A DNA stretch of 12,693 nt from Chitinophagaceae bacterium (GCA_025455245.1 JALOMX010000018.1:1-12693); one strand, 5' to 3'; shown: positions 1 through 6,645, counted from the stretch's first letter. A program made the numbers and translations. The notes: generated by a model not told the origin, from the sequence alone.

Positions 1-29
1 TTTAATTTAATGAAACAAAATTTTAACAC

Positions 30-43
30 GATGTTTAAACATC
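30..43. promoter_or_regulatory. Perfect 14-bp palindrome
   Basis: GATGTTTAAACATC is its own reverse complement. Its core TGTTTAAACA is built from the same TGTTTA half-site found again further downstream. It is a plausible operator for a dimeric regulator; no function is proven. Confidence 0.4.
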
Positions 44-78
44 TGTTAGCCTTATGTTCTATATATACAATTAAAGAT

Positions 79-102
79 TAAACAAAAATGTTTTTTTGTT
101 TA
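79..102. repeat. 10-bp inverted repeat, hairpin or operator
   Basis: TAAACAAAAA (79-88) and TTTTTGTTTA (93-102) are perfect reverse complements separated by 4 bases. As RNA it would be a weak A/U-rich hairpin without a G/C core, so an intrinsic terminator is unlikely. As DNA it presents two TAAACAA half-sites in inverted orientation. An operator is the better guess. Confidence 0.4.
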
Positions 103-150
103 GACTATTGCCCTAAATGCTTGGTTATTAGCGTTCTATACACTTACTTT

Positions 151-165
151 ATCCTTGTTAAGGAT
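151..165. repeat. 6-bp inverted repeat upstream of putative promoter
   Basis: ATCCTT (151-156) and AAGGAT (160-165) are perfect reverse complements around the spacer GTT. It lies about 25 bases upstream of the putative -33 element at 191-194, where an activator could bind. This role is inferred from position only. Confidence 0.3.
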
Positions 166-190
166 TGGCAGAAAAAAATTCAACAAAAAG

Positions 191-223
191 TTTGGTAGTT
201 CGAAATAAAATTGTTTAGCTTTA
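191..223 (+). promoter_or_regulatory. Putative Bacteroidota promoter of the sigma gene
   Basis: TTTG at 191-194 is followed after 21 bases by TAGCTTTA at 216-223, which matches the Bacteroidota -7 consensus TAnnTTTG at all fixed positions except the last. The spacing fits the usual -33/-7 arrangement. Transcription would start only some 20 bases before the ATG at 251, giving a short leader without a Shine-Dalgarno sequence. A TTGTTTA word (211-217) overlaps the -7 element and its inverted copy lies at 237-243, so a bound regulator could block polymerase. Confidence 0.4.
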
Positions 224-250
224 CACCATCAAAAATTAAACAATATTCCT

Positions 251-751
251 ATGACGAATTCTGATTTTGATAAAATGCTGCTTGAGAATACAGATTTCCT
301 CAAGCCATTTGCCATTACGCTTACACGCGATCATGAAACCGCGAAGGACCTGATGCAGGAAACCATTTTCCGTGCACTTGCCAATAGGGATAAGTATAAT
401 GTAGGTACCAATGTAAAGGCATGGCTGTACACCATTATGCGCAATATCTTTATCAATCATTATCGTCGTAAGGCAAAGCAGAATACCATTTTTGACAGCA
501 CCCCCAACGATTACCTGATCAATTACAATCAGGTGACCATTGACAACAGTGCCGAAGGTCAGATCAAGATGAAGGAAATCAAGGCTGCCCTGCATGAACT
601 GCCTGAGATCTTTAAAAAGCCATTCGTGCTTTACTACGAAGGGTTTAAATATCATGAAATTGCCGAGATGCTTGAAGAACCCCTTGGAACCATTAAAAGC
701 CGTATCCATTTTGCCCGTAAATTGTTGAAGTCACAATTGGAGCGCAGATAA
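251..751 (+). CDS. ECF-family RNA polymerase sigma factor
   Basis: This 166-residue protein has the two-domain build of an extracytoplasmic-function sigma factor. Region sigma-2 covers about residues 12-80, with the core-binding signature around 26-38 (RDHETAKDLMQET) and a -10-recognition stretch containing KAWLYTIMRNIFINHYRRK. Region sigma-4 covers about 108-163, with a helix-turn-helix near 132-152 (YHEIAEMLEEPLGTIKSRI). The length is normal for the family and the only good start is the ATG at 251. No anti-sigma gene adjoins it; the next gene downstream is crtI, after a terminator. ECF sigma genes beside crt genes are known in light-induced carotenoid systems (LitS of Streptomyces). That this one drives the crt genes is inferred from position. 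Repeated TTGTTTA words upstream suggest operator control of its own transcription. Confidence 0.93.
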   Translation: MTNSDFDKMLLENTDFLKPFAITLTRDHETAKDLMQETIFRALANRDKYNVGTNVKAWLYTIMRNIFINHYRRKAKQNTIFDSTPNDYLINYNQVTIDNSAEGQIKMKEIKAALHELPEIFKKPFVLYYEGFKYHEIAEMLEEPLGTIKSRIHFARKLLKSQLERR

Positions 752-756
752 GTTTA

Positions 757-786
757 TTGAACGCTTTTTCAAATTATTTGTATAAT
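757..786 (+). promoter_or_regulatory. Possible crtI promoter overlapping the terminator
   Basis: TTGAAC (757-762) and TATAAT (781-786) are 18 bases apart, a sigma-70-like layout. Read as an ECF-type promoter, the same bases are GAAC, 17 bases, then GTATAA. Initiation would fall inside the 5' arm of the terminator hairpin, so such a transcript would escape termination and run into crtI. Neither reading matches the usual Bacteroidota consensus TAnnTTTG, so confidence is low. Confidence 0.25.
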
Positions 787-787
787 T

Positions 788-823
788 ATCCCGCTAATGG
801 ATTCATTGACGGGATTTTTTTTT
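788..823 (+). terminator. Rho-independent terminator after the sigma gene
   Basis: The stem ATCCCG (788-793) pairs with CGGGAT (810-815). Inside the loop AATG (796-799) pairs with CATT (804-807) around a GATT tip, so the hairpin is extended by a 2-by-2 internal loop. A run of nine T residues (815-823) follows at once. It lies 36 bases after the sigma stop codon and only 23 bases before the crtI start. The sigma factor and the crt genes may therefore be largely separate transcripts. Confidence 0.8.
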
Positions 824-846
824 GAACAGCATAAACAAATGACGTT

Positions 847-2319
847 TTGGGTAAAAAGGCAATTGTAATAGGTAGTGGGTTTGCGGGAATGTCGGCTGCC
901 AGTTTTTTAGCAAAAGCGGGATGGCAGGTTTCATTATTTGAAAAGCATGAGCAACCCGGCGGACGGGCCCGTTTACTGAAAGCCGGCGGGTTCTCCTTCG
1001 ATATGGGTCCAAGCTGGTATTGGATGCCTGATGTATTTGAAAGATATTTTAATCAGTTTGGCAAAAAGGTAAGCGATTATTACACCCTGCACCGTCTTGA
1101 TCCTTCTTACAGGGTTTATTGGTCCGATGATCACTGGGATATTCCTGCCAATTATGATTCTTACAAAAGCATTCTGGAAAAAATTGAACCCGGCGCAGGG
1201 GCAGCCCTCGACAAGGTAATGAAAGAGGCGGCCTATAAATATGAAGTAGGTATCAACAGGCTGGTTTTTAAACCCGGTCAGTCGCTTTTTGAGTTTTTGG
1301 ATGTGCAGCTTGCGGCCGGGGTATTCAGGCTCGATGTGTTTACAAGCATTAAAGATCACTTCGGAAAGCATTTTACCAACCCTAAAATCAGGGAGCTGAT
1401 GGAGTTTCCGGTCCTGTTTTTAGGCGCCCTGGCAGAAGACACACCCGCCTTGTACAGCCTTATGAATTATGCCGACATAAAAGGCGGCACCTGGTTCCCG
1501 GAGGGGGGCATGCACAGCATTGTAAAAGGGATGCACAGACTTGCGGAACAACAGGGGGTAGAATTTCATTTTGAAAACTATGTACAAAAAATAATTATTG
1601 AAAATGGCAGGGCTTCGGGTATAGAAACAAATACCGGGGTGTACAAAGCCGATGTGGTAATCAGTGGCGCCGATTACCATTTTACCGAAACAAAGCTTTT
1701 GCCTTCGAAATACAGGACCTATACAGAATCCTACTGGGATAAGCGGGTTATGGCGCCGGGATGCCTCTTGTATTATGTGGGTGTCGGCAAAAAAATCCCC
1801 GGGTTATTGCACCACAGCCTGTTTTTTGATACACCTTTTGCTCCCCATGCCCGGGATATTTACACGAGTCCCCGATGGCCCGACAACCCGCTGTTTTATG
1901 CAAGCGCCACTTCGGTTACAGATCCTTCTCAAGCCCCTGAGGGATGCGAAAACCTTTTTTTCCTGGTTCCGGTGGCTACAGGTCTCGGGGGTGATAGTGA
2001 GGAAGTTCGTATGCATTATTTTAATATAATTGCTGACCGGTTTGAAAAGCGGTTAGGAGTTACCATCCGTGACTCGATCCTTTATTTCAAATCCTACGCG
2101 CACAGCAATTTTATCGAGGATTATAATGCATTTAAAGGAAATGCTTATGGTTTAGCGAACACTTTAAGGCAAACGGCTGTTTTAAAACCTTCCTGCAGAA
2201 GCAAGAAAGTGGAGAACCTCTATTTTACCGGGCAATTAACCGTTCCGGGGCCGGGTGTGCCGCCAAGCCTCATCAGCGGTGAAGTAGTGGCAAAGCTTAT
2301 TCAAAAAAATGTTCATTAA
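847..2319 (+). CDS. crtI: Phytoene desaturase (lycopene-forming)
   Basis: This FAD-dependent CrtI-type desaturase has 490 residues and converts 15-cis-phytoene to all-trans-lycopene at the membrane. The N-terminal dinucleotide-binding motif GSGFAG is at residues 9-14, followed by the LFEKHEQPGGRA segment typical of the family. The C-terminal CrtI signature runs 461-478 (TGQLTVPGPGVPPSLISG). The segment with WYWMPDVFERYFNQFGKK is usual for Bacteroidota CrtI enzymes paired with CrtB. The start must be TTG at 847: an in-frame stop lies at 832, no in-frame ATG precedes the FAD motif, and MGKKAIVIGSG matches the usual family start. A nearby ATG at 839 is in another frame. crtB follows after 18 bases, so the two are surely cotranscribed. 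It is distinguished from the second desaturase at 3795 by its motifs and its pairing with crtB. Confidence 0.95.
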   Translation: MGKKAIVIGSGFAGMSAASFLAKAGWQVSLFEKHEQPGGRARLLKAGGFSFDMGPSWYWMPDVFERYFNQFGKKVSDYYTLHRLDPSYRVYWSDDHWDIPANYDSYKSILEKIEPGAGAALDKVMKEAAYKYEVGINRLVFKPGQSLFEFLDVQLAAGVFRLDVFTSIKDHFGKHFTNPKIRELMEFPVLFLGALAEDTPALYSLMNYADIKGGTWFPEGGMHSIVKGMHRLAEQQGVEFHFENYVQKIIIENGRASGIETNTGVYKADVVISGADYHFTETKLLPSKYRTYTESYWDKRVMAPGCLLYYVGVGKKIPGLLHHSLFFDTPFAPHARDIYTSPRWPDNPLFYASATSVTDPSQAPEGCENLFFLVPVATGLGGDSEEVRMHYFNIIADRFEKRLGVTIRDSILYFKSYAHSNFIEDYNAFKGNAYGLANTLRQTAVLKPSCRSKKVENLYFTGQLTVPGPGVPPSLISGEVVAKLIQKNVH

Positions 2320-2337
2320 AATAAACGGTTTTAAGCT

Positions 2338-3174
2338 ATGATGAAAATTTTCCATACGGTAAGCGAGGCTTGCAGTAAGTTTACTACCGAACGGTACAGC
2401 ACTTCATTCAGCAGTGCCATCCGGATGCTTCATGCCGACCTGCGCCAACCCATCTTCAACATTTATGGTTTTGTACGGTTTGCCGATGAAATTGTGGATA
2501 CCTTTCATAACCATGATAAAGAAACCCTTCTTGCAGAGTTTAAAGATGAAACTTACAAGGCAATTAACCGGGGTATCAGCCTTAATCCCATTTTGCATAG
2601 CTTCCAGAAAACCGTGAATGAGTACGGCATCGACCATCACCTGATCGATGCGTTTTTCTACAGTATGGAGCTTGATCTCGACAAAAAGCAATATGATGCC
2701 AAAGGCTACGAAGAATATATTTATGGAAGCGCCGAAGTGGTGGGGTTGATGTGCCTATATGTTTTTTGTGAAGGCAAAAAGGATCTATACGAGCAACTGA
2801 AAGCCCCTGCACGAAGCCTTGGCGCTGCTTTTCAAAAGGTAAATTTTCTGAGGGATATCAAGGCAGATTTTGAGGGAATGAACAGGGTGTACTTTCCCAA
2901 TTGCGATTTCTCCAATTTTTCGCATGATCAGAAACTTTGCATTGAATCAGACATTCAAAAGGATTTTGACGATGCATACGAAGGTATAGTCAAACTGCCG
3001 CTGAAGGCAAGATTTGGTGTGTATGTCGCATATCGCTATTACCTGTCCCTGTTTTCCAAGATCAAAAGGTTGCACCCTCAGCGGATTATGGAGGAAAGGA
3101 TACGCATTCCCAACTATGGCAAAATAATGATCCTTGCCAAGGCAGGCGTGCGCAGCCAGTTGAATATCCTGTAA
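2338..3174 (+). CDS. crtB: Phytoene synthase
   Basis: A squalene/phytoene synthase of 278 residues that condenses two geranylgeranyl diphosphate molecules head-to-head into phytoene, the committed step of the pathway. Both Asp-rich substrate/Mg motifs are intact: DEIVD at residues 50-54, and NFLRDIKAD at 169-177 followed by the family segment FEGMNRVYF. The C-terminus is all-alpha with no membrane segment evident. Squalene synthase is less likely because the gene sits directly between crtI and other carotenoid genes. Translation may begin at either of two adjacent ATG codons (2338 or 2341). No obvious Shine-Dalgarno sequence precedes it. The gene supplying its substrate (crtE, GGPP synthase) is not in the window. 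Confidence 0.95.
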   Translation: MMKIFHTVSEACSKFTTERYSTSFSSAIRMLHADLRQPIFNIYGFVRFADEIVDTFHNHDKETLLAEFKDETYKAINRGISLNPILHSFQKTVNEYGIDHHLIDAFFYSMELDLDKKQYDAKGYEEYIYGSAEVVGLMCLYVFCEGKKDLYEQLKAPARSLGAAFQKVNFLRDIKADFEGMNRVYFPNCDFSNFSHDQKLCIESDIQKDFDDAYEGIVKLPLKARFGVYVAYRYYLSLFSKIKRLHPQRIMEERIRIPNYGKIMILAKAGVRSQLNIL

Positions 3175-3226
3175 TTTGCAGGTTGGCAGTGTTTAAAAGA
3201 TATATTACCCCAGAACCACCAAAATC

Positions 3227-3766
3227 ATGACAGAAGTAGTTTTAGTAAATGAGCAGGATGAAGCCGTTGGGACCATGGAAAAAATGGAAGCCCATCGTAA
3301 ACCCCATCTTCACCGGGCTTTCAGCATTTTTATTTTCAATAACCAAAACGAAATGCTTCTACAAAGGCGCGCGTTGTCCAAATATCACAGCGGTGGCCTT
3401 TGGACCAATGCCTGTTGCAGTCACCCGTTTCCCGATGAAGCAATAACGGATGCGGCTATCCGCAGGCTAAAGGAAGAACTTGGGGTTTACACACCGTTGG
3501 AAAAGGCTTTTCACTTTATTTATCAGGCAGAATTTGATAACGGATTGTATGAACATGAATTTGATCATGTATTCATCGGTTCGTATAACGGAATGCTTCA
3601 TCCCAATCCGGAAGAGGTAGCTGATTATTGTTTTAAATCGATGCAGGAAATCAGAAATGACCTCGAATTGTCACCTGAGAAGTTTACCCCCTGGTTTAAA
3701 ATTGCATTGCCCTATTTAGAGGCCTATATGCAGGCAAAAATTGCTGAGGAAAATATGGCAGCCTGA
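3227..3766 (+). CDS. idi: Isopentenyl-diphosphate delta-isomerase, type 1
   Basis: This Nudix-fold type 1 Idi (179 residues) interconverts isopentenyl and dimethylallyl diphosphate in the cytoplasm. The catalytic cysteine motif is present as WTNACCSHP (59-67; the active Cys is probably C64). The metal-binding histidines H23, H29 and H66 are visible, and the EHEFDH segment carries the conserved acidic residues. A Nudix-like REELG-type stretch appears as RRLKEELG. Length is standard. It lies 52 bases after crtB and 28 bases before crtD, inside the carotenoid run, and presumably raises DMAPP supply for carotenoid synthesis. The type 1 enzyme is metal-dependent and needs no flavin, unlike type 2. 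Confidence 0.95.
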   Translation: MTEVVLVNEQDEAVGTMEKMEAHRKPHLHRAFSIFIFNNQNEMLLQRRALSKYHSGGLWTNACCSHPFPDEAITDAAIRRLKEELGVYTPLEKAFHFIYQAEFDNGLYEHEFDHVFIGSYNGMLHPNPEEVADYCFKSMQEIRNDLELSPEKFTPWFKIALPYLEAYMQAKIAEENMAA

Positions 3767-3794
3767 TTTCATTCTGATCTTTTGCGCATAATTC

Positions 3795-5288
3795 ATGGAC
3801 AACAGAAAACATGCCATTGTTATTGGTGCAGGCATTGCCGGGCTGGCTTCTTCCATCAGGCTAAGCTGCATGGGATGGCGTGTGTCCGTTTTTGAAAAGA
3901 ACAGCTATCCCGGGGGCAAACTCAGCAGTTTCGATCAGGACGGATACCGGTTTGACGCAGGGCCGTCATTATTCACACAACCGCAAAATATCGAGGAGCT
4001 TTTTGCATTTGCCGGGGAGCCGATTGACCATTATTTTAAGTACCAAAGGGTTCCTGTTACCTGTACATATTTTTTCAGCAATGGTAAAAAATTGACTGCC
4101 TGGGCCGAAAGGAAAAAGTTTGCCGATGAAATGCATTCGGTTCTTGGTGAGCCGCGGGAGAATATTTACAACTACCTCGACAATGCTTCGGAATTGTATG
4201 AAAATGTCGGGGAGCTTTTTTTGAAACATTCACTTCACCGGCCGGGCGATTTTTCTGTAAAGGAAATTGCAAAGGCGCTTCAAACGGTTAAGTTTCCTCA
4301 TCTCTTCAAAACACTTGGTCATTACAACGGTAGTGTATTTGCCACGCCGGAAGCTGCGCAGCTTTTTAATCGATACGCTACTTATAATGGAAGCAACCCT
4401 TACAGTGCACCTGCTATGCTTAGCCTGATTCCTCACCTCGAAATGAATGAGGGAACTTTTTATCCCGAAGGTGGAATGATCAGCATAACCAATGCCCTGT
4501 ATCAGCTTGCGCTAAAAAAAGGTGTAGCGTTTTTCTTTGATTCACCGGTTGATTCCATTAAAACGGAAAAGGGGAAGGTTGAAGGGGTTTATGCAGGAGG
4601 CGCTTTTTATGGTGCCGATATGGTAGTGAGCAATCAGGATGTTTATTTCACGTATAAACACCTGCTGAAACAGGAAGCAAAAGCTGCAAAACTGCTGAAG
4701 CAGGAACGAAGCAGCAGTGCCCTGATTTTTTACTGGGGCATTGGCCGGAATTTTGAACAACTCGGCCTGCATAATATTTTCTTCAGCGCCGATTATCAGG
4801 AAGAATTCAGGCATATTTTTCAAACAGGCGATGTTTGGCATGATCCTACCATTTACATCAACATAACCTCAAAAATGGAAGCCGGCCTGGCACCTGAGGG
4901 TAAGGAGAACTGGTTTGTTATGGTAAATGTCCCCGCAAACAGGGGTCAGAATTGGGAAGCATTAAAACCGCAGGTCCGGAAGGCAGTCATTAACAAATTA
5001 TCGACTGCTTTGCAGGCCGACATTGCTGCTTTAATTGAAACGGAGGCTGTGCTTGACCCTATTGCCATAGAAGCCAAAACCCGGAGCTACATGGGAAGTT
5101 TATATGGTACAAGCAGTAATTCAAGGTTCGCTGCATTTCTGCGTCATCCCAACTTCAGCAAAGACATAAAAGGTTTGTTTTTTGTTGGTGGCAGCGTTCA
5201 TCCGGGTGGAGGGATACCGCTTTGCCTGCGCAGCGCAGCTATTATGGCCAACATTGCAGGACCGGGCTTTTCTATTAAAACCGTTTGA
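3795..5288 (+). CDS. crtD: CrtD-like carotenoid 3,4-desaturase
   Basis: A second FAD-dependent CrtI-family desaturase (497 residues). The dinucleotide motif GAGIAG sits near residues 11-16, followed by the SVFEKNSYPGGKL segment; the C-terminal FAD signature runs 465-481 (GGSVHPGGGIPLCLRSA). It resembles the Bacteroidota CrtD group, marked by YRFDAGPSLFTQP, which desaturates the 3',4' bond of 1'-hydroxylated acyclic ends, as in myxol and saproxanthin synthesis. The neighbour cruF, which would make the 1'-hydroxy substrate, supports this. An alternative is another desaturase or isomerase of the same superfamily, since exact substrate cannot be read from sequence. It begins at ATG 3795, 28 bases after idi. 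In this window only crtI is linked to crtB, so this gene is unlikely to be the main phytoene desaturase. Confidence 0.85.
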   Translation: MDNRKHAIVIGAGIAGLASSIRLSCMGWRVSVFEKNSYPGGKLSSFDQDGYRFDAGPSLFTQPQNIEELFAFAGEPIDHYFKYQRVPVTCTYFFSNGKKLTAWAERKKFADEMHSVLGEPRENIYNYLDNASELYENVGELFLKHSLHRPGDFSVKEIAKALQTVKFPHLFKTLGHYNGSVFATPEAAQLFNRYATYNGSNPYSAPAMLSLIPHLEMNEGTFYPEGGMISITNALYQLALKKGVAFFFDSPVDSIKTEKGKVEGVYAGGAFYGADMVVSNQDVYFTYKHLLKQEAKAAKLLKQERSSSALIFYWGIGRNFEQLGLHNIFFSADYQEEFRHIFQTGDVWHDPTIYINITSKMEAGLAPEGKENWFVMVNVPANRGQNWEALKPQVRKAVINKLSTALQADIAALIETEAVLDPIAIEAKTRSYMGSLYGTSSNSRFAAFLRHPNFSKDIKGLFFVGGSVHPGGGIPLCLRSAAIMANIAGPGFSIKTV

Positions 5289-5339
5289 TTCTTTCCGATG
5301 CTGCATCTTTGCATGAATTGTAAAGAGCCTTTTCTATTG

Positions 5340-6023
5340 ATGCAATTTTCAAAACAGCAAATCGCCACCGCTATCGCACTTGCTTTTCACATTTCAGGTG
5401 TAATAGCCATCGGCATTTTCAGGTCTCCGTTGTTTATTTCTTTAACCCCGCTTAACCTTTTGGTTTGTGCAGTTCTGATTCTTTGGACACAGGAAAAAAT
5501 AAATGCCGGTTTTCTGGGATTTTGTACAGCCGCTTTCCTTCTTGGTTTTGGCAGCGAATGGGTTGGAGTGAATACAGCCATAATATTCGGGGAATATACC
5601 TACGGCGATTTATTGGGCCCGAAATGGCAGGGAGTTCCCTACCTCATAGGGATTCAATGGATGGTAGTGATTTATTGTGCCGGTATTTCTATGGCCATGT
5701 TACATGAGAAATTGGTGAAAAAACAGCAGGCTGCCGATCAGGAATTGCCTAAAGGATGGGTTGCCCTCAGCATGATTGCAGATGCTGCTTTAATTGCTTT
5801 ATTGTTTGATTGGATTATGGAACCCGTAGCTATGGATCTTGGCTATTGGACATGGACTAAGGGGGAGGTTCCATGGCTTAATTATGCAACATGGTGGGGG
5901 GTAAGTGCGCTGATCATGGTGTTTTTTCATTTTTTACCTTTTAAAAAGCACAACCTCTTTGCTGTACATTTGTTAATGATGCAGGGAATGTTTTTCTTGT
6001 TATTGAGGACAATAGGAGCTTAA
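5340..6023 (+). CDS. cruF: Carotenoid 1',2'-hydratase, CruF/DUF422 family
   Basis: A polytopic membrane protein of 227 residues with about six or seven hydrophobic segments, belonging to the carotenoid biosynthesis family DUF422 (CruF). CruF adds water across the 1',2' double bond of the open psi end of gamma-carotene or lycopene. Family features seen are the GSEWVGVNTAIIFGEYTYGD block (residues 71-90), the WQGVPYLIGIQW stretch (96-107), and the DWIMEPVAMDLGYWTW segment. The frame is open from an ATG at 5298. I prefer ATG 5340 because MQFSKQQIATAIAL leads directly into the first membrane helix, whereas the extra 14 residues are not helix-like. It sits 51 bases after crtD, its expected partner. 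The same family includes enzymes of unknown substrate, so the exact ring or end preference is inferred. Confidence 0.85.
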   Translation: MQFSKQQIATAIALAFHISGVIAIGIFRSPLFISLTPLNLLVCAVLILWTQEKINAGFLGFCTAAFLLGFGSEWVGVNTAIIFGEYTYGDLLGPKWQGVPYLIGIQWMVVIYCAGISMAMLHEKLVKKQQAADQELPKGWVALSMIADAALIALLFDWIMEPVAMDLGYWTWTKGEVPWLNYATWWGVSALIMVFFHFLPFKKHNLFAVHLLMMQGMFFLLLRTIGA

Positions 6024-6033
6024 AAGAAATCAC

Positions 6034-6145
6034 AAATTGACAAATCCCAAATTCCAAAGGGGTTTACAGTTTGTTGTTTATTGTTTATGGTCGGTTTTGG
6101 TATTGAGTTGAGGGTTAAGTGTCCTTTGGACTTTGGACTTTGAAT
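6034..6145. repeat. Fold-back sequence filling the cruF-crtZ gap
   Basis: AAATCCCAAATTCCAAAGG (6042-6060) is matched in inverted orientation by CCTTTGGACTTTGGACTTT (6123-6141) at 16 of 19 positions. The outermost 7 bp of the inner edge are perfect (CCAAAGG 6054-6060, CCTTTGG 6123-6129). The right arm consists of tandem TTTGGAC units (6125-6131, 6132-6138, then TTTGAAT). The 62-base loop contains a perfect tandem TTGTTTATTGTTTA (6074-6087). The sequence is low in complexity and encodes nothing. It may be a small non-autonomous insertion, a repeat-derived spacer, or an RNA hairpin that sets the level of downstream crtZ-crtY. Confidence 0.5.
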
Positions 6146-6162
6146 AATTGGAATTTTTATAT

Positions 6163-6645
6163 ATGCATTGGAGTCTCTGGATATTAATTACACTTGGAAC
6201 ATTTGGAATAATGGAAGGCATCACATGGGCCACCCATAAGTATGTCATGCATGGCTTTCTGTGGTATCTGCACGAAGACCATCACAAACCGCGGGGTCAT
6301 GTATTTGAGAAAAACGATGCTTTCTTTTTGATTTTCGCGATACCAAGCTGGTTGTGCATCATGCTTGGGCTGCAAAAGGGCGTTTATTGGGTAGCTGCCA
6401 TCGGTTTTGGCATAGCCCTTTATGGACTTGCCTATTTCCTGGTTCATGATGTTATCATACATCAGCGGTTTAAATGGTTTACCCGCAGCAATAATGTGTA
6501 TGTACGTACCATTCGTTGGGCACACAAAATGCACCACAAGCATATTGATAAAGAGGATGGTGAAAGTTTTGGAATGCTGGTAGTAGCCAAAAAATACTGG
6601 GACAAGGTAAGGCAGGATAAAAAGAGGGCGGGTCTTCAACATTGA
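6163..6645 (+). CDS. crtZ: Beta-carotene 3-hydroxylase
   Basis: A di-iron, membrane-bound hydroxylase of 160 residues that adds the C3 hydroxyl to beta rings (beta-carotene to zeaxanthin; here probably the single ring of a monocyclic carotenoid). All four histidine clusters of the fatty-acid hydroxylase/sterol desaturase fold are present: H25-x4-H30, H37-x2-HH(40-41), H95-x4-H100 and H121-x2-HH(124-125). Hydrophobic helices lie before the first cluster and between the second and third. A TTG at 6148 also opens the frame, but ATG 6163 gives MHWSLWILITLGTFGIMEG, the normal N-terminus for this family. The stop codon TGA (6643-6645) overlaps the TTG start of crtY, so translation is probably coupled. 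It is separated from cruF by the fold-back sequence. Confidence 0.93.
   Translation: MHWSLWILITLGTFGIMEGITWATHKYVMHGFLWYLHEDHHKPRGHVFEKNDAFFLIFAIPSWLCIMLGLQKGVYWVAAIGFGIALYGLAYFLVHDVIIHQRFKWFTRSNNVYVRTIRWAHKMHHKHIDKEDGESFGMLVVAKKYWDKVRQDKKRAGLQH

Larger units (their letters stand above)
1..250. promoter_or_regulatory. Non-coding upstream region of the sigma factor gene
   Basis: No credible gene lies in these 250 AT-rich bases. The stretch holds several dyads: a perfect 14-bp palindrome at 30-43, a 10-bp inverted repeat at 79-102, a 6-bp inverted repeat at 151-165, and a TTGTTTA/TAAACAA pair at 211-243. The word TTGTTTA or its complement occurs four times (79-85, 96-102, 211-217, 237-243). 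This density suggests an operator and promoter region for the sigma gene, perhaps shared with an upstream gene outside the window. The binding protein is not identified here. Confidence 0.6.

Noticed and set aside
79..102. A/T-rich inverted repeat as an intrinsic terminator of an upstream gene
   Set aside because: The stem has only one G/C pair in ten and no T-tract after the second arm beyond the arm itself, so an operator is more likely.
236..709. A 157-codon open frame on the minus strand across the sigma gene
   Set aside because: It is antisense to a clear ECF sigma factor and its translation shows no recognisable family features.
5298..5339. Upstream ATG codons (5298, 5313) as the cruF start
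   Set aside because: The extra 14 residues are not part of the first membrane helix, while ATG 5340 leads straight into it. The upstream starts cannot be fully excluded.
6148..6162. TTG at 6148 as the crtZ start
   Set aside because: ATG 6163 gives the expected N-terminus, and the TTG lies next to the edge of the fold-back sequence.
6184..6642. A 152-codon minus-strand frame across crtZ
   Set aside because: It shadows a gene with all four histidine clusters intact; the antisense product resembles nothing known.
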